Shown: positions 7,932 through 17,561, counted from the stretch's first letter. The stretch is DNA of 64,000 nucleotides from Crenothrix sp043729335 (GCF_043729335.1 NZ_JAYTLQ010000019.1:62001-126000); one strand, 5' to 3'. Numbers and translations are program-made. The notes: generated from the letters alone by a model not told the origin.

Positions 7932-9170
7932 ATGAAAAATTTATTAAAAATTTTATTTTTCTATGCAGTGCAGTTAGTGTCTGTGCCGGTTTATGCGCAA
8001 CAAGTTAATGTTCATGCATTGCGTTATGTAACACTGGAAAATAAGCTCCGGTTATTGTTTGATGTTACCGCATCACCCAAACATCACCGCGTTTTTGTAC
8101 TGAATAATCCTCCTAGACTTGTGATTGATCTTACTGATACGCATGCACAAAAAAACCTGAGCCAACCTTCATCGGCGCACCCCTTATTTGCCAGTATCCG
8201 TACTGCACAGCAAAGTGATGATTTAAGAATTGTTGTTGATTTAAAAAAGCCGGTGAATGCTAAAAATTTCGGTCTAAAGTCAAGCAATGCAGACGGCCAT
8301 CGTTTAATTGTCGATTTAATTGATAAAGGTTTGGCTTCTTATAAGCATGTTGAGAGTGAGCCGGTAGTTCAAATAGAAACGCCAAGAAAAATTGTACAGG
8401 CCAAACGTGATGCAAAAGATGAAAAAACAGACGAGCTAAAACCCGTTAAACGACATGGTAAACGCATTATTGTGGCGATTGATGCAGGTCATGGCGGCGA
8501 AGATCCGGGAGCAAGAGGTCCGCAAGGCACCATGGAGAAAGATGTTACTTTTTCAATCGCAAAAAAATTAAAAGCTTTTATTGATGCAGAACCCGGTATG
8601 AAGGCGGTTTTGGTTCGAAAAGGTGATTTTTATGTGGGGCTTAGAAAAAGAATGGCGATTGCCAGAGCAGTAAGAGCGGATTTGTTTATTTCAATTCACG
8701 CTGATGCGGTTCAGGATTCATCTGTAAAAGGTGCGTCTGTATTTACTTTATCTACCAAAGGTGCCAGCAGTGAAGCGGCGCGTTGGTTGGCTAACAGTGA
8801 AAATGCTTCTGAGTTGGTCGGGGGCGTTAGCCTTGATGATAAAGAAGATATGTTAGCTTCTGTCCTACTTGATTTATCGCAAAGCGCAACCCAGGAAGCC
8901 AGCAATAATGTCGCTTCTAAAATTCTGAAAAACTTTGAAAACATAGGCCAATTACATAAAGGTGATGTCCAGCAAGCCGGTTTTATGGTGTTAAAGTCAC
9001 CGGATATTCCCTCCATTCTGGTTGAAACAGCGTTTATCTCCAATCCTTCCGAAGAGCTTAATTTATTAAGTAACCGCTATCAAAATAAAATGGCTTCAGC
9101 TATCTTTAGGGGCGTGGTTAATTATTTTAAACATGCCACCACTGATAATAGCAAAATGGCTGCTTTATAA
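7932..9170 (+). CDS. amiC: N-acetylmuramoyl-L-alanine amidase (AmiC-like, AMIN domain)
   Basis: A periplasmic zinc amidase that cleaves the amide bond between muramic acid and L-Ala during daughter-cell separation. A signal peptide ends at about residue 22 (VPVYA/QQ). An AMIN domain at about 25-130 targets the septum. A charged linker precedes the Amidase_3 domain (about 175-400), whose zinc and catalytic residues are visible: His in DAGHGGEDPG (about 186), Glu in GTMEKDV, His in SIHADA (about 256) and Glu in LVETAFISN (about 364). It matches AmiB/AmiC by architecture; no LysM domain follows. Confidence 0.93.
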   Translation: MKNLLKILFFYAVQLVSVPVYAQQVNVHALRYVTLENKLRLLFDVTASPKHHRVFVLNNPPRLVIDLTDTHAQKNLSQPSSAHPLFASIRTAQQSDDLRIVVDLKKPVNAKNFGLKSSNADGHRLIVDLIDKGLASYKHVESEPVVQIETPRKIVQAKRDAKDEKTDELKPVKRHGKRIIVAIDAGHGGEDPGARGPQGTMEKDVTFSIAKKLKAFIDAEPGMKAVLVRKGDFYVGLRKRMAIARAVRADLFISIHADAVQDSSVKGASVFTLSTKGASSEAARWLANSENASELVGGVSLDDKEDMLASVLLDLSQSATQEASNNVASKILKNFENIGQLHKGDVQQAGFMVLKSPDIPSILVETAFISNPSEELNLLSNRYQNKMASAIFRGVVNYFKHATTDNSKMAAL

Positions 9171-9267
9171 AAGACGATATAACGCCGCTGTTAGGCAATC
9201 AACGCGTTTAACGCTTACATAAGTCCATTAGGTTGTATAGAATACGTATTTTGCTTTAAATCAGCTC

Positions 9268-11079
9268 ATGCGTATTCACCTTCTCCCTCCCCAACTCATC
9301 AACCAAATTGCCGCCGGTGAAGTAGTCGAAAGGCCGTCTTCCATTGTTAAAGAATTAGTTGAAAACTGCTTTGATGCCGGTGCTAGCCAAATTGTTATTG
9401 ATATAGAGCAGGGTGGTACACGACTCATTAAAATCAGAGACAATGGCTGCGGCATTGAAAAAGATGATCTGTCTTTAGCCTTATCCAGACACGCCACCAG
9501 TAAAATCGCTTCACTACACGACTTGGAACAGGTGGCCAGCATGGGCTTTCGCGGTGAAGCCTTGCCCAGCATCAGTTCCGTTGCGCGACTCACCCTAATT
9601 TCTCGTGTGGCCAATGATGAGTGTGCTTGGCGGGTGAGTGCAGATGGCTCTGAACGTGATTTTAACCCCCAGCCCGATCCGCATCCGCCAGGCACCACCG
9701 TTGATGTGCGTGATCTTTTTTATAATACTCCGGCACGGCGCAAATTCTTAAAAACCGAAAAAACTGAATTTGCCCATATAGAAACCATTGTGCAACGGCT
9801 GGCCTTAAGCAGATTTGATATTGGGCTTAGCCTTTTACATCATCAAAAAGAGATACTGACCTTAAAGCCAGCCTTTACTGATATCGAGCAAGAGCAGCGT
9901 ATTGCAGGTATTTGTGGCCCTGCATTTATTGATAATGCGGTAAAAATTGATTTTGAATCGTCGGGTTTGCGCCTAAACGGTTGGGTGAGTTTGCCGACAT
10001 TTTCACGCAGCCAGCAAGACATGCAGTTTTTTTATGTCAATGGTAGGCTAATTCGCGACAAGCTGGTGGCCCATGCAATCAAGCAAGCTTATCAGGATGT
10101 TTTGTTTCAGGGTCGCCATCCGGTATTCGTGCTCTATCTTACGCTTGATCCGGCTTTAATAGATGTCAACGCCCACCCCGCCAAAACGGAAGTGCGTTTT
10201 AGAGAAGGCCGGTTGGTACATGATTTTCTTTTCAGTGCCTTGCATCGATCATTGGCTAATGTACGGCCTGGAAAAACTACAGAACCGGCTTTTGCCTCGC
10301 CCACGTTTAATTCTACTTCCGTTTCCGAAAGTTCACGATTACCTCCTACACAGCCATCTTATCGTTTTCAGCGTTCACCGCAACAGGGCAATTTGCCGCT
10401 GCATGTTGCAGAAGATATGCAAACTTACGGGCAATTGCTGCATAGCGTTGTAGTTCCAGAAAATAAAGTAACGCCAGCGCAAACTGAACAGGTATACCCG
10501 CCCTTAGGTTACGCACTCGCGCATATTAGAAACATTTTTATTCTTTCCGAAACTAAGACGGGCATTATTTTAGTGGATGCGCATGCCGCCCATGAGCGTG
10601 TCACTTATGAGCGGTTAAAACAACAGTATGGCAACGGCGTTGTGCCCAGCCAGCCTTTACTATTACCCATTAAATTGACTGTAACTGCCGTAGAAGCTGA
10701 TGTGGTTGAACAACAAAGTGAGTTTTTTACATCGTTAGGTTTTGAGTTGAATCGCAGCGGCCCTGAAACGATAGTTTTGCGTTCAACGCCTGCTTTGTTA
10801 GGGCAAACTGATGTGGATACCCTGATTAAGGATGTTTTGGCCGATTGGCTTGAGCATGGTATGAGCCAGCGTATACAAGAGCGGTCTAACCAGCTATTGT
10901 CTACTATGGCTTGTCATGGTGCGGTAAGAGCGCATCGACGACTGACTATAGCGGAAATGAATGCTTTGCTACGAGATATGGAACGTACTGAAAGAAGTGG
11001 CCAATGTAATCATGGGCGCCCCACTTGGGTGGAGTTATCAGAACAAGATTTGGATAAGTTTTTTCTGCGCGGACAGTAG
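9268..11079 (+). CDS. mutL: DNA mismatch repair protein MutL
   Basis: MutL links mismatch recognition by MutS to strand incision. The GHKL ATPase N-terminus shows ELVENCFDAGA, DNGCGI, and GFRGEAL; the C-terminal dimerisation domain begins near residue 410. The C-terminus carries the pattern of endonuclease-type MutL proteins: DAHAAHERVTYE at about 437-448 (DQHA-X2-E-X4-E with Q changed to A), ACHGAVRA near 548 and CNHGRP near 580. That predicts intrinsic nicking and no need for MutH. At 603 residues the length is normal. Confidence 0.95.
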   Translation: MRIHLLPPQLINQIAAGEVVERPSSIVKELVENCFDAGASQIVIDIEQGGTRLIKIRDNGCGIEKDDLSLALSRHATSKIASLHDLEQVASMGFRGEALPSISSVARLTLISRVANDECAWRVSADGSERDFNPQPDPHPPGTTVDVRDLFYNTPARRKFLKTEKTEFAHIETIVQRLALSRFDIGLSLLHHQKEILTLKPAFTDIEQEQRIAGICGPAFIDNAVKIDFESSGLRLNGWVSLPTFSRSQQDMQFFYVNGRLIRDKLVAHAIKQAYQDVLFQGRHPVFVLYLTLDPALIDVNAHPAKTEVRFREGRLVHDFLFSALHRSLANVRPGKTTEPAFASPTFNSTSVSESSRLPPTQPSYRFQRSPQQGNLPLHVAEDMQTYGQLLHSVVVPENKVTPAQTEQVYPPLGYALAHIRNIFILSETKTGIILVDAHAAHERVTYERLKQQYGNGVVPSQPLLLPIKLTVTAVEADVVEQQSEFFTSLGFELNRSGPETIVLRSTPALLGQTDVDTLIKDVLADWLEHGMSQRIQERSNQLLSTMACHGAVRAHRRLTIAEMNALLRDMERTERSGQCNHGRPTWVELSEQDLDKFFLRGQ

Positions 11080-11215
11080 TTCAATAATCGGATAGAAATA
11101 ATAAGTCAACAGGCAAGTTTGAATTTTCAGCAATAAGCGTTGCAAACCAGGAATTTTGGGTTATCAAAATGGTCTATCTGTGTATGTTCAGTATATAGAA
11201 AGAGGAAAGCTCATT

Positions 11216-11476
11216 ATGAAACATTTTGCATTAGCCGTTGTTTTTGCTGCAAGCATATTTGGGCTAAATGGTTGTGTGGCCTATGCCCCCCCCATTAGCT
11301 ATCCTAGTGCTTATGGCGCAGCTCCCTACGGAGGTTATGGCTATGGTTATCAGCCTTACGGCTACGTAACTGTAGGATCGAGATTTTACGGCGGATATAG
11401 AGGTGGTTGGGGACGGCATCATTGGAGAGGCCGCCACTGGGGTGGTCATGGTTGGGGGAGGCATGGTTGGCGTTGA
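11216..11476 (+). CDS. Small Gly/Tyr/His-rich lipoprotein
   Basis: An 86-residue protein with a lipoprotein signal (hydrophobic run then LNGC, Cys20 as the lipid-bearing residue). After Pro/Tyr-rich (APPISYPSAYG) and GGYGYGYQPYGY segments it ends in a Gly/Trp/Arg/His-rich tail (GRHHWRGRHWGGHGWGRH). ATG 11216 is picked because AGAGGAAAG lies just upstream; an upstream TTG frame from 11156 lacks this support. No family or function is recognised; the His/Trp repeats could bind metal or be structural. It stands alone. Confidence 0.75.
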   Translation: MKHFALAVVFAASIFGLNGCVAYAPPISYPSAYGAAPYGGYGYGYQPYGYVTVGSRFYGGYRGGWGRHHWRGRHWGGHGWGRHGWR

Positions 11477-11705
11477 TAGGTAAGTAAAGTAATAAGCCAA
11501 TTTATTCAAGTTTTTAAACTATGGCATATAATAAAATATATGTCTCAGTCGCTCTTTTAAAGAAATGTCAGCCTTGCTTAACCATAAGCAGAGTCAGGAT
11601 CAACAGTTAGGGTTGTATTTACTTTGATCGTGCGGATTACTTACCTCCTCACCTGTTTGTCTTAAATTTGGGGTGATTGTCATGCTAATATTTTTTAAAT
11701 GTTCC

Positions 11706-11978
11706 CTAAAGTATTTTAAGCCGCAAGCGTTCAAGGAGTGCTAATCCCACCGATTCTTTTTTGCCTTTTAGCGTTAGGATATTAGCCTTTTTATTAGTTT
11801 TTAGAGCATCGGCAATTTCACCAAGCATAGCGACCTTATCAGCTTGGTGGGTATACATTGTCGATGTTTTTTTGGCTGTTGCCATGATTCCTTCATCGCA
11901 CTTACTATCCTGCGACCATTCCAGTTCTTTCTGAAATTTATTCAATAGGTTCCAAGGTCTATACTTTATGAGGGTCAT
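11706..11978 (-). CDS. Small unknown protein with an Hsp20-like N-terminal peptide
   Basis: About 90 residues. The first 18 (MTLIKYRPWNLLNKFQKELE) read like the N-terminus of alpha-crystallin/Hsp20 proteins, but no crystallin domain follows. The rest is a Lys-rich helical stretch (KVAMLGEIADALKTNKKANILTLKGKKES, then a short Leu/Arg-rich tail). GGAG precedes two candidate ATGs, 11984 and 11978; 11978 has the better 8-base spacing. A perfect FNR-type box lies 72-85 bases upstream, suggesting oxygen-linked expression. I do not recognise a function; it may be a diverged or rearranged gene. Confidence 0.5.
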   Translation of the reverse strand: MTLIKYRPWNLLNKFQKELEWSQDSKCDEGIMATAKKTSTMYTHQADKVAMLGEIADALKTNKKANILTLKGKKESVGLALLERLRLKIL

Positions 11979-12049
11979 GTGCATTTCTCCAGGGACAATA
12001 TTTAAAAAGGGGGCAAGTTTTCAGCTTACAACAAATTGCATCTTTAATC

Positions 12050-12063
12050 TTGATCTAAATCAA
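12050..12063. promoter_or_regulatory. FNR/ANR-type operator
   Basis: TTGATCTAAATCAA is a perfect TTGAT-N4-ATCAA dyad, the consensus for FNR/ANR/CRP-FNR family regulators. It lies between the SRPBCC gene and the small ORF starting at 11978, both minus strand. If centred at -41.5 as for a class II activator site, transcription would start near 12015, leaving a leader of about 37 bases. Confidence 0.7.
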
Positions 12064-12104
12064 GAGAACGGCATATATGTATAATTGTATTGCATTTTAA
12101 ATTG

Positions 12105-12584
12105 TTATTTAACATTTTGAGCTAAATCTATTCCCCACTTGGCTTGCAGATAATCATGCCGGCTATCAAAAATTAATTTCAATTTTTTACCAATGAGCAT
12201 AGCGTGTAATAGTTGGCCTAACCACGCAAATGGCATGGTGTAAAACACAATATCCTCTAATAATATACCAGCGTTATTTTGAGTTAAAACCACTTCATGG
12301 CTCCAAAACTTGAAAGGGCCTACACGTTGTTGATAAATAAAACGCTTGGGCTTTTCACAATGGCTCACTTCCGATAACCATTCCATCGGTATGCCAAACA
12401 CCGCTTTCATCCGATAGCTGATCATTAAACCGGCATAGATATCGTCAGGCACTGGCGACGTAATATCAACGTTGAAAAAATCCGGTGTAATTTGGTTTAA
12501 GTAATAGGGTGAGGAGAAAAATGCCCAAGCTTGTTCAATGTTTAAGGATAATTGTTGTTGGCGGTAGAGTTGGTAGATTTTCAT
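12105..12584 (-). CDS. SRPBCC-family (START-like) ligand-binding protein
   Basis: A 159-residue soluble protein with the pattern of the SRPBCC/polyketide-cyclase-like fold: IYQLYRQQQLSLNIEQAWAFFSSPYYLNQITPDF, then the central strands (SYRMKAVFGIPMEWLSEV, FIYQQRVGPFKFWSHEV) and the long C-terminal helix (DYLQAKWG). These proteins form a hydrophobic cavity; the ligand is unknown here. ATG 12584 fits family N-termini (MKIYQL); the frame is open to 12629. It ends 5 bases from the response-regulator gene upstream, so the two may be co-transcribed. Confidence 0.8.
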   Translation of the reverse strand: MKIYQLYRQQQLSLNIEQAWAFFSSPYYLNQITPDFFNVDITSPVPDDIYAGLMISYRMKAVFGIPMEWLSEVSHCEKPKRFIYQQRVGPFKFWSHEVVLTQNNAGILLEDIVFYTMPFAWLGQLLHAMLIGKKLKLIFDSRHDYLQAKWGIDLAQNVK

Positions 12585-12633
12585 GATTGGGGTGGAAAGC
12601 ACCAACTTAATTAAAAGGGGGTTCTGCAAATGA

Positions 12634-14013
12634 CTAAAGATTATACTTTCGTACCCGATAGCGCAAAGTTTCCCGTGTAGTGCCTAACGCCCTGGCCGCC
12701 GCCACCAGATTATTATCGGTTTTTTCCAAAGCCATTTTAATAATGTAACAATCGATATCATCCAAGGCCATACTGCCATCTAGCGGCAAGTAAATACTGT
12801 ATTCTGAGTTCACCCCATAGTTTGCAGGATTATTTTCCTGTTTAGGTAGATTCAACCATTGTTCAGGAAATACCTCACCATCAGCAAACAATACACAACG
12901 CTCAATAACATTGCGTAGTTCCCGCACATTACCGGGCCAATAATGCGCTTTTAATTTTTTCCAAACTGTAGCGGGAATATCGGTTACGCGGCGACCTGCC
13001 TTAGCGTTATATTCAGCAACAAACAACGGCACGAGTTCATCCAAATCTTCTATTGCTTCGCGCAATGGTGGCAGCATCACTTTAAACACGCTTAGCCTAT
13101 GATACAAATCAGCACGAAAACTACCGGTTTGTGCCATTTTTTCTAAATCCCGATTACTGGCGGCGATAATCTGAACATCCACTGAAATTTCTTTTTCTCC
13201 ACCTAAGCGGCGGATCTTATGATCTTCAATCGCTTTGAGCAATTTGGCCTGTAAATCTAAGGGCATTTCGCCGATTTCATCCATAAATAACGTACCGCCA
13301 GCGGCCTGCTCCAGTAAGCCTCTATGACGGCCCGTCGCCCCCGTGAAGGCTCCTGCTTCATGACCAAATAATTCCGATTCCAGTAATTCGCGGGGTAAGG
13401 CGGCGCAATTGACTTCAATTAACGATTGAAGCGCACGCGGGCCACCGTAATGTAAAATGCGTGCCGTTAAGCCTTTACCAGTACCGGTTTCACCGCCAAT
13501 AATCAACGCACTAAAGGGCACTTGGGTTAACTTGGACAGCATTTTCCGAACGGTTTGCGCGTGGCTGCTGTGCCCCACATAAGCATCCGGTGAATAACCG
13601 AGTTGCCGGTTTTTGGTTTGCTCGCTAATGCGACGTTGAATAGTTGCACCGCGTGCTGCACTGGCGACAATTAAATCTAGATGGTCTAAATCACAGGGTT
13701 TTTCCAGAAAATCATAAGCCCCAAGCCGTAACGCCCTCACCGAATCAGGTACACTGCCGTAACCGGTTAAAAACAGCCATTCGGCGTAATCGATATTATT
13801 TTTTACGGACTCCATAAAATCCAAAGCATTGCCGTCTGGTAGATTCATGTCGGAAATAATCAGCAATGGGCCTATTTTCTTTTTAAGCAACAAGTCTTTT
13901 GCTTGCGCCAGAGTAGTCGCCAATACCACTTCCCACCCTGAATTTTGGTAGTGCCGCGATAACTCTGCGCCTAACAGCTTTTCGTCCTCAATAACAAGTA
14001 AAGTTTCGATCAC
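12634..14013 (-). CDS. Sigma-54-dependent response regulator (NtrC family)
   Basis: A three-domain enhancer-binding protein. The receiver domain has the phospho-acceptor Asp55 (IISDMNLPDG). The AAA+ domain (about 145-385) carries Walker A GETGTGKG near 173-180 and a GAFTGA loop at about 220, the motif that contacts sigma-54. A Fis-type helix-turn-helix ends the protein (NLVAAARALGTTRETLRYRVRK). It is paired with the histidine kinase 18 bases upstream. Its targets are not evident: I saw no sigma-54 promoter next to it, though two exist near 51.3-51.6 kb and are better explained by NtrC itself. Confidence 0.92.
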   Translation of the reverse strand: MIETLLVIEDEKLLGAELSRHYQNSGWEVVLATTLAQAKDLLLKKKIGPLLIISDMNLPDGNALDFMESVKNNIDYAEWLFLTGYGSVPDSVRALRLGAYDFLEKPCDLDHLDLIVASAARGATIQRRISEQTKNRQLGYSPDAYVGHSSHAQTVRKMLSKLTQVPFSALIIGGETGTGKGLTARILHYGGPRALQSLIEVNCAALPRELLESELFGHEAGAFTGATGRHRGLLEQAAGGTLFMDEIGEMPLDLQAKLLKAIEDHKIRRLGGEKEISVDVQIIAASNRDLEKMAQTGSFRADLYHRLSVFKVMLPPLREAIEDLDELVPLFVAEYNAKAGRRVTDIPATVWKKLKAHYWPGNVRELRNVIERCVLFADGEVFPEQWLNLPKQENNPANYGVNSEYSIYLPLDGSMALDDIDCYIIKMALEKTDNNLVAAARALGTTRETLRYRVRKYNL

Positions 14014-14031
14014 TACTATAACTCCAAAAAA

Positions 14032-15462
14032 TCAAGCATCGGGTAAAAATAATAACACACAGGCACCGTGAGTCCTCTGGTTAGCCAATTTGATAGTGCC
14101 GCCCAGATCTCTAATAAAGCGCTGCACCATAGCAAGCCCCAATCCGGTACCTTGGGTGTGGCTGGTACGAAAAGGCCGGATACCATAATCGAGCATCTCC
14201 TGGGAAAAACCGCTGCCGTTATCGGCGACTTGAATAGTTAAACCCAGTCTATCTTTATGGGCTTTAATGGCGATGGTATCGCCTTGTGTAGACATGGCAC
14301 CTGCGGCATTCAGGATAAGATTTAACAAAATTTGCCGTATTTCCGATTCCGGTAAAAATACTAACAGCGGTGCTGGTGCATCAACGTCTATATTAATATG
14401 CTGGGCAATTTGGTAACGGGCGAGAATAACCAAGTCACGGATTAATACGCTTAAATCGAAATGTGAGGCCGCTTCGGGTGCATGTTTGCTTTGGTCAAGC
14501 ATTCTATTAAGCAAGCGTGTCAAACGCTTTAGCTCATCATCAATCATCTGCATTCTTTCAGTTTGATTTTTGTCATCAATTTCCCTGCGTAAGTTACTGA
14601 ATGCCATTTGAATGCCCGCCAAAGGATTGCGGATTTCATGCGCCAGTTCGGCGGCAACTTCGCCGATTGCCGCCAGCCGTTCGGCCCGTGCCAGGCTGTA
14701 TTGTTGCTCTAATATCGCCTGCGTTGCCAAGCGCACTTCGCGTTGCAGGGATTGCGCGTGCAGACGGTTAGCTTCTTCCAGATCGGCAAGATGAGCGACC
14801 ATGTGGTTGTAGCTGTCGAACACCGGCAGCAGTAACGGATCAAGATGGTGTATGGCGATAGGCGTGTAGCTTTCTTCGGTGAGCTTTTCCAATAGTTGCC
14901 GCAAATCGTTAAGCGGATGCAAAATTCTAAAATGCAAAAATAACATGGCGCCCAGCAAGATCAGAACAAACACTAATAACGCGACATAAAGCTCAGTTTG
15001 GGTTTCAAGGTTGATGTCTTCCAGCATGTTTTCACGTTGTAAGCCTTCCTTATCCAAGGTCTCATTCATCGCGTTAAGTACCGCTGATAAACGCTGATGT
15101 TTTTCTGGCCGTTCCAGTGAGCCAATATCAGCCAACATTGATTCTATTTTCTGCAAATTCTCCCGCGTCATGGTGGATAAATGCCGTTGGTCCGTCATTA
15201 GTTCTTGCATTTTCTTCAAGGTGGTATTGAGCTCCACTGGCGGCACGCTACTATCAGATTCGGTTAGATAATCGAAAACCGACTGTTGCAATCCTACAGA
15301 TACATTTTGAATGCGATGAGAATAGTTGACGTAGGACACCACCGTTTGAAAGTGATGCACGTTACGCCAAATCATGCCACCCAAAATAGCCAATGCCAGT
15401 AATAAAAGTCCAAGAAAAACCAGGCCTCGGCGTTGAGCGGGACGGTAAAAAATGGGCTGCAT
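14032..15462 (-). CDS. Sensor histidine kinase partner of the sigma-54 regulator
   Basis: A 476-residue membrane kinase. An N-terminal helix (about 13-32) and a second one (about 155-177) enclose a roughly 120-residue helical periplasmic sensor region. After a short linker comes the dimerisation helix with the phospho-accepting His in HEIRNPLAG (about 274) and an HATPase_c domain (NLILNAAGAM, DNGSGF, GTGLGLAM). A GGAG site stands 5 bases before ATG 15462. The pair resembles AtoS/ZraS-type systems by layout; the signal is unknown. Confidence 0.9.
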   Translation of the reverse strand: MQPIFYRPAQRRGLVFLGLLLLALAILGGMIWRNVHHFQTVVSYVNYSHRIQNVSVGLQQSVFDYLTESDSSVPPVELNTTLKKMQELMTDQRHLSTMTRENLQKIESMLADIGSLERPEKHQRLSAVLNAMNETLDKEGLQRENMLEDINLETQTELYVALLVFVLILLGAMLFLHFRILHPLNDLRQLLEKLTEESYTPIAIHHLDPLLLPVFDSYNHMVAHLADLEEANRLHAQSLQREVRLATQAILEQQYSLARAERLAAIGEVAAELAHEIRNPLAGIQMAFSNLRREIDDKNQTERMQMIDDELKRLTRLLNRMLDQSKHAPEAASHFDLSVLIRDLVILARYQIAQHINIDVDAPAPLLVFLPESEIRQILLNLILNAAGAMSTQGDTIAIKAHKDRLGLTIQVADNGSGFSQEMLDYGIRPFRTSHTQGTGLGLAMVQRFIRDLGGTIKLANQRTHGACVLLFLPDA

Positions 15463-15505
15463 AGCATCTCCAAATAAAAGTTAAAGCATTGAACCTGCTG
15501 AATGT

Positions 15506-16879
15506 TTATGATGTGGTTTTAGCAAACACCACCACAATACGCGTTCCACCAGTAGTTATAGTGTCTAATTCAAGATACGCTTTGTGCAAGTCGGCAATCT
15601 CCTTAACAATTGCCAATCCCAATCCACAGCCATTACCCGGACTGTTCGGCATACGATAAAAACGCTCAAAAATTTTATTTTTTTCACTGTCAGGAATGCC
15701 AGGGCCATCGTCTTCAACCGTTAAACTGGCTGTCGGGAAATGATTAAGTTTGACGACAATATTGCCACCCTTGTATCCGTAAGTAATGGCATTATCCAGA
15801 AGATTAGTCAGTAACTCCCCTAACAAGATCTCATCGCCAAGAATAAAAATCGAGTGTTCGCTAGATTCCAGGCTTAACTCTATTCGACGTTGCAAGGCCT
15901 TGGGGACCCAATCGATACAAACTGCCTTAATCACACTATAAAGATTGACCGGTTTTAATTCATTCATGCCATCAATAGGCCCTGACTTTGCCAATACCAA
16001 CAATTGGGTAACCGTGTGCGATAAACGGTCCGCTGAATTTTGCATTTGCAACAGGGCTGGCTTCATTGCCGACAAATCTTGTTCACGTAACGCTCGCTCT
16101 GCCTGCACAACCAAGCCAGCCAAAGGGGTGCGTAATTGATGTGCCGCATTGGCAATAAATTGTTGCTGGGCATCAATAGCGATGGTCAAGCGTTCAAACA
16201 AGCCATTAATGGTATCGGTAAGTGCGCGAACTTCCAAAAAAACATGGGCTTCCTGAATAGGGCTTAAGTCGCGTGAAGAACGTTGTGTAATTTTATCGGC
16301 TAACACATGCAGAGGCTGCAAGCCGCGTTTCAAACCTATCAACAAACAAAGGCTGGCAATAACAACCAAGACAAATTGTGGTATCAAATCAGCCAAAAGA
16401 ATATCGATCATCATTTGCTGGCGCTTATTGAGGGTTTCCGCCACATGAACAAAAAGCTTGTCCGGCGTTTCCTTTTTCAGCACCTGCATGGACACCACAC
16501 GTACCGGTTCGCCATTAATGTCGGCCTTAAAAAAAACCGGATGCGCCCAATCTACCGGCTCTACAGCCTCCGGTACTAACGCATCTCCGGCCAGCAAACC
16601 TTTTGTGGCTGAACTGATTTTGAAATATGTTTTATCCAGATCATCCCATTTGATGATCTCCAGTGCTGCGGGTGGGAGCTCAACAATTATATCGGCATCC
16701 TTAACTTTAATTTCCTGTGCCAAAGAACGTGCCGAGTCCAGCAACCAGCCATCATAGGTTTTATCCACATAATGCAGGGTAACAAAATAAGATAAAACCG
16801 ACTCCAGCGAAATAAAAAAAATCAACGGTATAATCAGGCGAAACAGAATTCCGGTTTTAAGACTTTTCCTTTTAGGCAT
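15506..16879 (-). CDS. Sensor histidine kinase, TctE/QseC type
   Basis: A 457-residue kinase with a TM helix at about 12-32, a periplasmic domain of about 130 residues of the 2CSK_N type (YVDKTYDGWLLDSARSLAQEI), a second TM (about 163-185), a HAMP-like linker, the His motif ANAAHQLRTPLAG (His about 246) and an ATPase domain (NLLDNAI, DDGPGI, GCGLGLAIVKEI). Its start overlaps the end of the response-regulator gene by 8 bases. TctE-like kinases often sense carboxylates; here the adjacent divergent carbonic anhydrase suggests, as inference only, a carbon-related signal. Confidence 0.9.
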   Translation of the reverse strand: MPKRKSLKTGILFRLIIPLIFFISLESVLSYFVTLHYVDKTYDGWLLDSARSLAQEIKVKDADIIVELPPAALEIIKWDDLDKTYFKISSATKGLLAGDALVPEAVEPVDWAHPVFFKADINGEPVRVVSMQVLKKETPDKLFVHVAETLNKRQQMMIDILLADLIPQFVLVVIASLCLLIGLKRGLQPLHVLADKITQRSSRDLSPIQEAHVFLEVRALTDTINGLFERLTIAIDAQQQFIANAAHQLRTPLAGLVVQAERALREQDLSAMKPALLQMQNSADRLSHTVTQLLVLAKSGPIDGMNELKPVNLYSVIKAVCIDWVPKALQRRIELSLESSEHSIFILGDEILLGELLTNLLDNAITYGYKGGNIVVKLNHFPTASLTVEDDGPGIPDSEKNKIFERFYRMPNSPGNGCGLGLAIVKEIADLHKAYLELDTITTGGTRIVVVFAKTTS

Positions 16880-17543
16880 CGCTGATCTCCAATAAATAGC
16901 CCAGGCCGCGCAGGGTTCTTATTACTCCCCCATAAGGCTCTATACGTTTTCTGACCCGATGGATGTATACCTCAATGGCATTGTCGGCGAGTGCATCGCC
17001 TTCCGTGGGTAAGCGCTGTGCCAGCCGGTCTTTACAAACAACTTTCCCTGCCTGTAGCAACAGTATTTCCAGCACGGCGTATTCGCGCGGCGATAGCATC
17101 ATATCCTGACCATCGGCCAGAATCCGATGGTCATGGGTATTAAGAGCCAGGCGGCCAAGCACAATATCATTATGAAAGCCGCCGTAGCAACGTCTGATCA
17201 GCGCATGGATTCTGGCCTCCAATTCCCTAAGTTCAAAGGGCTTGGTCATATAGTCATCAGCTCCCTGCTCAATGCCTTGTATTCTGTCGTTGATGCCATC
17301 GCGTGCCGTTAAAATTAATATTGGCATAGGGACTTTACGCCGCCGTAATTGCCGTAATAACGCTAACCCATCCATATCTGGCAAGCCTAAGTCCAGCACG
17401 ATCAAATCGAAATCTTGTGCCAGCATCAGATGCTCGGCGTAAGCGCCGGTTGTTGCACACGTCACCGAATAGCCACTTTTGCTTAAGGTATATAATAAGC
17501 CATCCGCTAATACGGCATCATCTTCTACTAGCAAAATGTTCAT
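16872..17543 (-). CDS. OmpR-family response regulator, TctD/QseB type
   Basis: A 223-residue regulator: receiver domain with the phospho-acceptor Asp51 (LIVLDLGLPDMDG) and conserved Lys (DDYMTKPFELRELEARI), then a winged-helix DNA-binding domain (LSPREYAVLEILL, AIEVYIHRVRKRIEPYGG, IRTLRGLGYLL). The kinase gene overlaps its 3' end. A perfect tandem 11-bp repeat 19-40 bases upstream of its start is the kind of site OmpR-family dimers bind, so autoregulation is likely, and the same site could serve the divergent carbonic anhydrase gene. Confidence 0.93.
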   Translation of the reverse strand: MNILLVEDDAVLADGLLYTLSKSGYSVTCATTGAYAEHLMLAQDFDLIVLDLGLPDMDGLALLRQLRRRKVPMPILILTARDGINDRIQGIEQGADDYMTKPFELRELEARIHALIRRCYGGFHNDIVLGRLALNTHDHRILADGQDMMLSPREYAVLEILLLQAGKVVCKDRLAQRLPTEGDALADNAIEVYIHRVRKRIEPYGGVIRTLRGLGYLLEISDA

Positions 17544-17561
17544 TTAGCTGCTCAGTTAGCA

